From positions 1 through 34,943 of the forward strand of contig JAFECO010000689.1 of NCBI GenBank assembly GCA_018242085.1: a stretch of 34,943 nt of DNA. The letters run 5' to 3'. Source of the stretch: Pseudomonadota bacterium. Lineage in GTDB: Bacteria; Pseudomonadota; Alphaproteobacteria; Micropepsales; Micropepsaceae. The notes under the pieces were generated by a model. That model worked only from the letters and a program-made list of their open reading frames with translations. It searched no databases and had not been told where the DNA came from. Below are positions 32,195-34,943 of the stretch, in pieces (position 1 is the first letter of the stretch; the number at the start of each line of letters is the position of its first letter). The position numbers and the translations under genes are program-made.

Positions 32195-33517
32195 TCAGTC
32201 GGTAATCGAGATCCTGGAATAAATGTCGCCCTGAGCGGCTCTTCCAAGATGCCCTTCGCCAAGGTGGCAGACAACGGCGGTGCCGGAGGCGGCCGCGCGA
32301 GATCTATAGAGGATCACATTCTCGTCGTTCGCCGAGAGTGTGCCGCGCACGAAAGTGCAAAGAAGTGGCTGCTCCCCAACAGGCCGGATTATACGATCTG
32401 CATATTTGCGGCAGAAAAACTCCTTACCGATCCGGACCGATTCACGAACTTCCTCATGGCGGTCCAGCGCGCCATCAAGAGAATAAATCGTGTGGTAGGG
32501 GCCGGTCATTCCGCGGGCCAGATGTGTTCTCAAACTGAGGTAAAATGAGGTTTCAGCATTTTGTGGCTGGTCATTGAATGCAATGAATGAAGCTCCGGTC
32601 AGGCCGAACAATCCTTTGCAGGAGCTATAGGCAATGACATCGGCCAGATCGTGATCATCTTCCAGGCCGATGCTGCCGGTGGCATCGGCCATGAATCTTG
32701 CTCCCAGACGGTCCGCAAGCCTGCGCATGGCACGGATATCGTTCCGCAACCCCACGCTTGTTTCCGTGTAGACCGTCAGCAGCCAGTCGTAATGGCCGCT
32801 GGCCTGATCTGTATCGCCCACCTGTACCACATCGACATGCGTAACCTGGGAGTTCAGGCGGCAAGCCGCTGCCAGCCGATCGGCGTAGTATCCCGTCGTC
32901 ACGACAAGCACACGGCCGGCGACAAAATTACGGATCGCTATCTCGAGCGCCAAGCTTGCGGAACCCTGCAGGCGCGCGATCTGTGAATGGCCGCTCATAG
33001 CCTTCAGGCGGGTCAGTACGCGGTCTTCGGTCGACTGGTACTGGCGGTCATCGCGCCCGAAGCAAGGATCTAGCCTTTCAAGGTTTTCGGGAAGCAGGCT
33101 CCCAGGCCCAGCCGTAAAGATAGCCTTCCGATTTTTAACGCTCACCATCGCGCCGAGAGAGCGAATACGCATCTCCGAGCTGCTTACCCCTTCGGTGCGG
33201 GGAACTGTAATCAGCTTTGCCTTCGTAATGATGTTACTGTTGTCGCTGCCGTGGAAGAGTGCATCGATCCGATGCCGTACCAGAATGTCGTCGGTTATCG
33301 CCCATGGCACTTCTACCACTTCATCGACATATTTGATGGATTCCAGAACTTCCTTCCGATGCGCGAAGGACAACTCCGGTTGATAGCCCTTGCGCTTGAA
33401 GACTTCCTCGTCGGACGTAAGGCCGACCACCACGGTGCCGATTTCCTTCGCTTTCTTGAGCAGGCGAATGTGACCATGATGAATAATGGTCGCGGACATA
33501 TCTACCATGACGCGCAT
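32195..33517 (-). CDS. Fusion of HxGH cytidylyltransferase and 2-aminoethylphosphonate transaminase-like domains
   Basis: A 440-residue protein from ATG 33517, preceded by CCGGAG at good spacing. Residues 1-125 are a nucleotidyltransferase of the cytidylyltransferase superfamily: MRVMVDMSATIIHHGH with HHGH at 13-16, LTSDEEVFKRKGY, and RTEGVSSS (107-114), the ISTT-like phosphate loop. Residues 130-440 are a fold type I PLP enzyme like 2-AEP:pyruvate transaminase (PhnW): FTAGPG (134-139), ADATGSIG with Asp278, and SSCKGLFG with Lys301 for PLP. With PEP mutase and phosphonopyruvate decarboxylase directly upstream, it should aminate phosphonoacetaldehyde to 2-AEP and couple it to CMP. CMP-AEP would then be a donor for polymer decoration. 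The specificity of each domain is inferred. Confidence 0.9.
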   Translation of the reverse strand: MRVMVDMSATIIHHGHIRLLKKAKEIGTVVVGLTSDEEVFKRKGYQPELSFAHRKEVLESIKYVDEVVEVPWAITDDILVRHRIDALFHGSDNSNIITKAKLITVPRTEGVSSSEMRIRSLGAMVSVKNRKAIFTAGPGSLLPENLERLDPCFGRDDRQYQSTEDRVLTRLKAMSGHSQIARLQGSASLALEIAIRNFVAGRVLVVTTGYYADRLAAACRLNSQVTHVDVVQVGDTDQASGHYDWLLTVYTETSVGLRNDIRAMRRLADRLGARFMADATGSIGLEDDHDLADVIAYSSCKGLFGLTGASFIAFNDQPQNAETSFYLSLRTHLARGMTGPYHTIYSLDGALDRHEEVRESVRIGKEFFCRKYADRIIRPVGEQPLLCTFVRGTLSANDENVILYRSRAAASGTAVVCHLGEGHLGRAAQGDIYSRISITD

Positions 33518-33545
33518 AACAATGACTCCGGATGAGGGGCCGATA

Positions 33546-34682
33546 TCAGCGCATCTCGCCCAGCGAAGCCATGAAATCGACCTTGGCTTCGGCAGGCGTG
33601 CGTTTTGGGCGGCCCAAATTGTCTCTCGCGCCCGTTCGGGCGCATATTTCTACAAAGCTCGAATTCTGCGATGCGGCTGCATCACGAATGGCTGCGTCGA
33701 TCTCGCTGGCGTCGCTCGCTTTGCGAACCGATCCATAGCCACAAGCGCGGGCAATCGATAGCATGTCGATGTCAAAACCTTTTGTAGGCTGACCCCCGAC
33801 AGAGTCGTGCGCGCCGTTGTTGATTACGGCATGAATGAGATTGGGAATGGCGGCGGCGGTAGTCGACCCGCCCATATGCATGATGAATGCACCATCTCCA
33901 TCAATGCAGATGACTTTCCGCTCGGGTCGGGCCAGGGCGAGCCCGCAAGCGATTTGGAGTGCGTGCCCCATGGCGCCGACCGTCAGGAAATCGTGCCCCG
34001 GTTCGCGGCCCCTTGCCAGGCGAATCTCGTAGAGCTCGCGGGAGGTCTTACCCGTGGTCCCGACCACAATGACGTCTTCAGGAAGCGCATCGACCAGCGC
34101 TTTGAGAACGTCTTCCCGCGTCATTCGATATCGCGACGCCGCTGCCGGATTCTTGGCAGCGGCGAATGTATCTTTGCGCACCACAAGTGCCACCGGCCGA
34201 GATTCGTTTCTCATTCTAGCCAGCAGCGCGATCACCCGCGCCTCAGGATTTTCGGTTTTTGCACCCAAGATTTCGTAAGGGATATCAAGACAATCAAGCA
34301 TCGGACCGGTTATGCGGCCCTGTTTGACATGCTGGGGCTCGTCCTTGAGTTGAATGCCGTCCACCAATTCGCCGCGCCAGCCGATCATCATCAACACGGG
34401 GATTCCATAGACTTCCGGATCCATCAACGACGTCAGCGGATTGACGGCATTGCCCAGGCCAGAATTCTGCAGATAAACGCATCCGGCATTTCCCGTACCC
34501 AGATAATAACCGGCTGCGAGAGCGATCGCAGAACCTTCGTTGGCGGCGATGACATTTCGCTCGGCCGGTATGGATCGGGAGACTTCGGCGCAAAAGGACT
34601 GGAGCAGGGAGTCGGGCACGCCGGCGAAGAAACGGATACCTTCGCGATCGAGAAAAGAGAGGAAGGTGTCGGCGGCAATCAT
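33546..34682 (-). CDS. ppd: Phosphonopyruvate decarboxylase
   Basis: A 378-residue thiamine diphosphate enzyme that converts phosphonopyruvate to phosphonoacetaldehyde, the irreversible step that pulls phosphonate synthesis forward. ANEGSA with Glu49 is the ThDP-activating glutamate. WRGELVDGIQLKDEPQH (102-118) is a typical Ppd stretch. The ThDP/Mg motif runs from GDGAFIMHMGG (262-272) to VINNGAHDSVGGQPT (286-300). Length is normal for a full-length single-chain Ppd. Its ATG is one base after the TGA of the upstream PEP mutase gene, so they are coupled. The transaminase fusion follows 28 bp downstream. Confidence 0.95.
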   Translation of the reverse strand: MIAADTFLSFLDREGIRFFAGVPDSLLQSFCAEVSRSIPAERNVIAANEGSAIALAAGYYLGTGNAGCVYLQNSGLGNAVNPLTSLMDPEVYGIPVLMMIGWRGELVDGIQLKDEPQHVKQGRITGPMLDCLDIPYEILGAKTENPEARVIALLARMRNESRPVALVVRKDTFAAAKNPAAASRYRMTREDVLKALVDALPEDVIVVGTTGKTSRELYEIRLARGREPGHDFLTVGAMGHALQIACGLALARPERKVICIDGDGAFIMHMGGSTTAAAIPNLIHAVINNGAHDSVGGQPTKGFDIDMLSIARACGYGSVRKASDASEIDAAIRDAAASQNSSFVEICARTGARDNLGRPKRTPAEAKVDFMASLGEMR

Positions 34683-34683
34683 A

Positions 34684-34943
34684 TCAAACCGTTCCGGGAA
34701 TAAGATTGAGTATCTCGTTTACCGGCATGCATTTGGCGTCGACCTCGAGGCATCGGCCATTCTCCAGAATGGTCCGTGCGGTGTTAAGCATGGCCGGATA
34801 GGAAGAGCGTAACATTTGGTTGGCGTAAATCACCACATTGACGCCGTGCGCTTCGAGCTCCTTCTCATAAACTGAGTTAAAGCTGGTCGGCACCACGACC
34901 AGAAGGGCGTCGTTGTTCACGGCGCGAAACTTGTCGCAGAATT
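34684..34943 (-). CDS. pepM: Phosphoenolpyruvate phosphomutase, C-terminus only
   Basis: About 86 residues are visible; the rest lies beyond the right edge. The tail reads FCDKFRAVNNDALLVVVPTS, then NVVIYANQMLRSSYPAMLNTA and EILNLIPG, which is characteristic of the C-terminal part of PepM. PepM rearranges PEP into phosphonopyruvate, forming the C-P bond that starts nearly all known phosphonate biosynthesis. The catalytic loop (EDK-x7-NS type) is outside the window and cannot be checked, nor can a possible N-terminal nucleotidyltransferase fusion. The stop is one base from the ppd start. This gene and ppd make a phosphonate pathway assignment firm. Confidence 0.93.
   Translation of the reverse strand, partial: FCDKFRAVNNDALLVVVPTSFNSVYEKELEAHGVNVVIYANQMLRSSYPAMLNTARTILENGRCLEVDAKCMPVNEILNLIPGTV

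Overview
The window is GC-rich, densely packed DNA with many GTG/TTG starts and Sec-type signal peptides. Protein style and gene order suggest an alphaproteobacterium; the exact lineage cannot be fixed from this sequence alone. I see no rRNA, tRNA, CRISPR array, transposase or integrase. Most of the window is a large envelope/exopolysaccharide (EPS) locus.

Layout. (1) 1-4648: flanking genes: a TPR protein cut by the left edge, a DUF427 protein, an AraC-type regulator, a 50-residue Cys-rich protein coupled to an alpha/beta hydrolase, and a secreted Asn-rich repeat protein. (2) 4983-15836: a co-directional (+) run matching the conserved 'XrtA/exosortase A-associated' EPS set: outer-membrane export protein, chain-length determinant, tyrosine autokinase-like ATPase, outer-membrane beta-barrel, polysaccharide deacetylase, FemAB-like protein, two glycosyltransferases and an asparagine-synthase-type amidotransferase. 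The exosortase itself, and the extra ATPase usually found with it, are absent. (3) 15893-20270: a small membrane protein and a glycosyltransferase on (-), then the initiating sugar-phosphate transferase and another glycosyltransferase on (+). (4) 20313-29705, all (-): an acyl-decoration block. In transcription order: FMN-dependent 2-hydroxy-acid oxidase, FkbH-like HAD protein, free acyl carrier protein, MBOAT O-acyltransferase, SGNH-like partner, and a 948-residue AMP-ligase/carrier/acyltransferase-3 fusion. (5) 29976-32028: a PIG-L deacetylase and a divergent family 2 glycosyltransferase. (6) 32195-34943 (-): a phosphonate cassette: PEP mutase (C-terminus only), phosphonopyruvate decarboxylase, and a fusion of an HxGH cytidylyltransferase with a 2-aminoethylphosphonate (AEP) transaminase.

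How it may fit together (inference). The sugar-phosphate transferase starts a lipid-linked repeat unit and the glycosyltransferases extend it. The export protein, chain-length protein and kinase control polymerisation and export. The deacetylases, amidotransferase, two carrier-linked acyl systems and a possible CMP-AEP donor would decorate the polymer or another surface glycan. The most notable parts are the cytidylyltransferase-transaminase fusion, the FkbH/ACP/MBOAT/SGNH module and the three-module ligase-carrier-acyltransferase protein.
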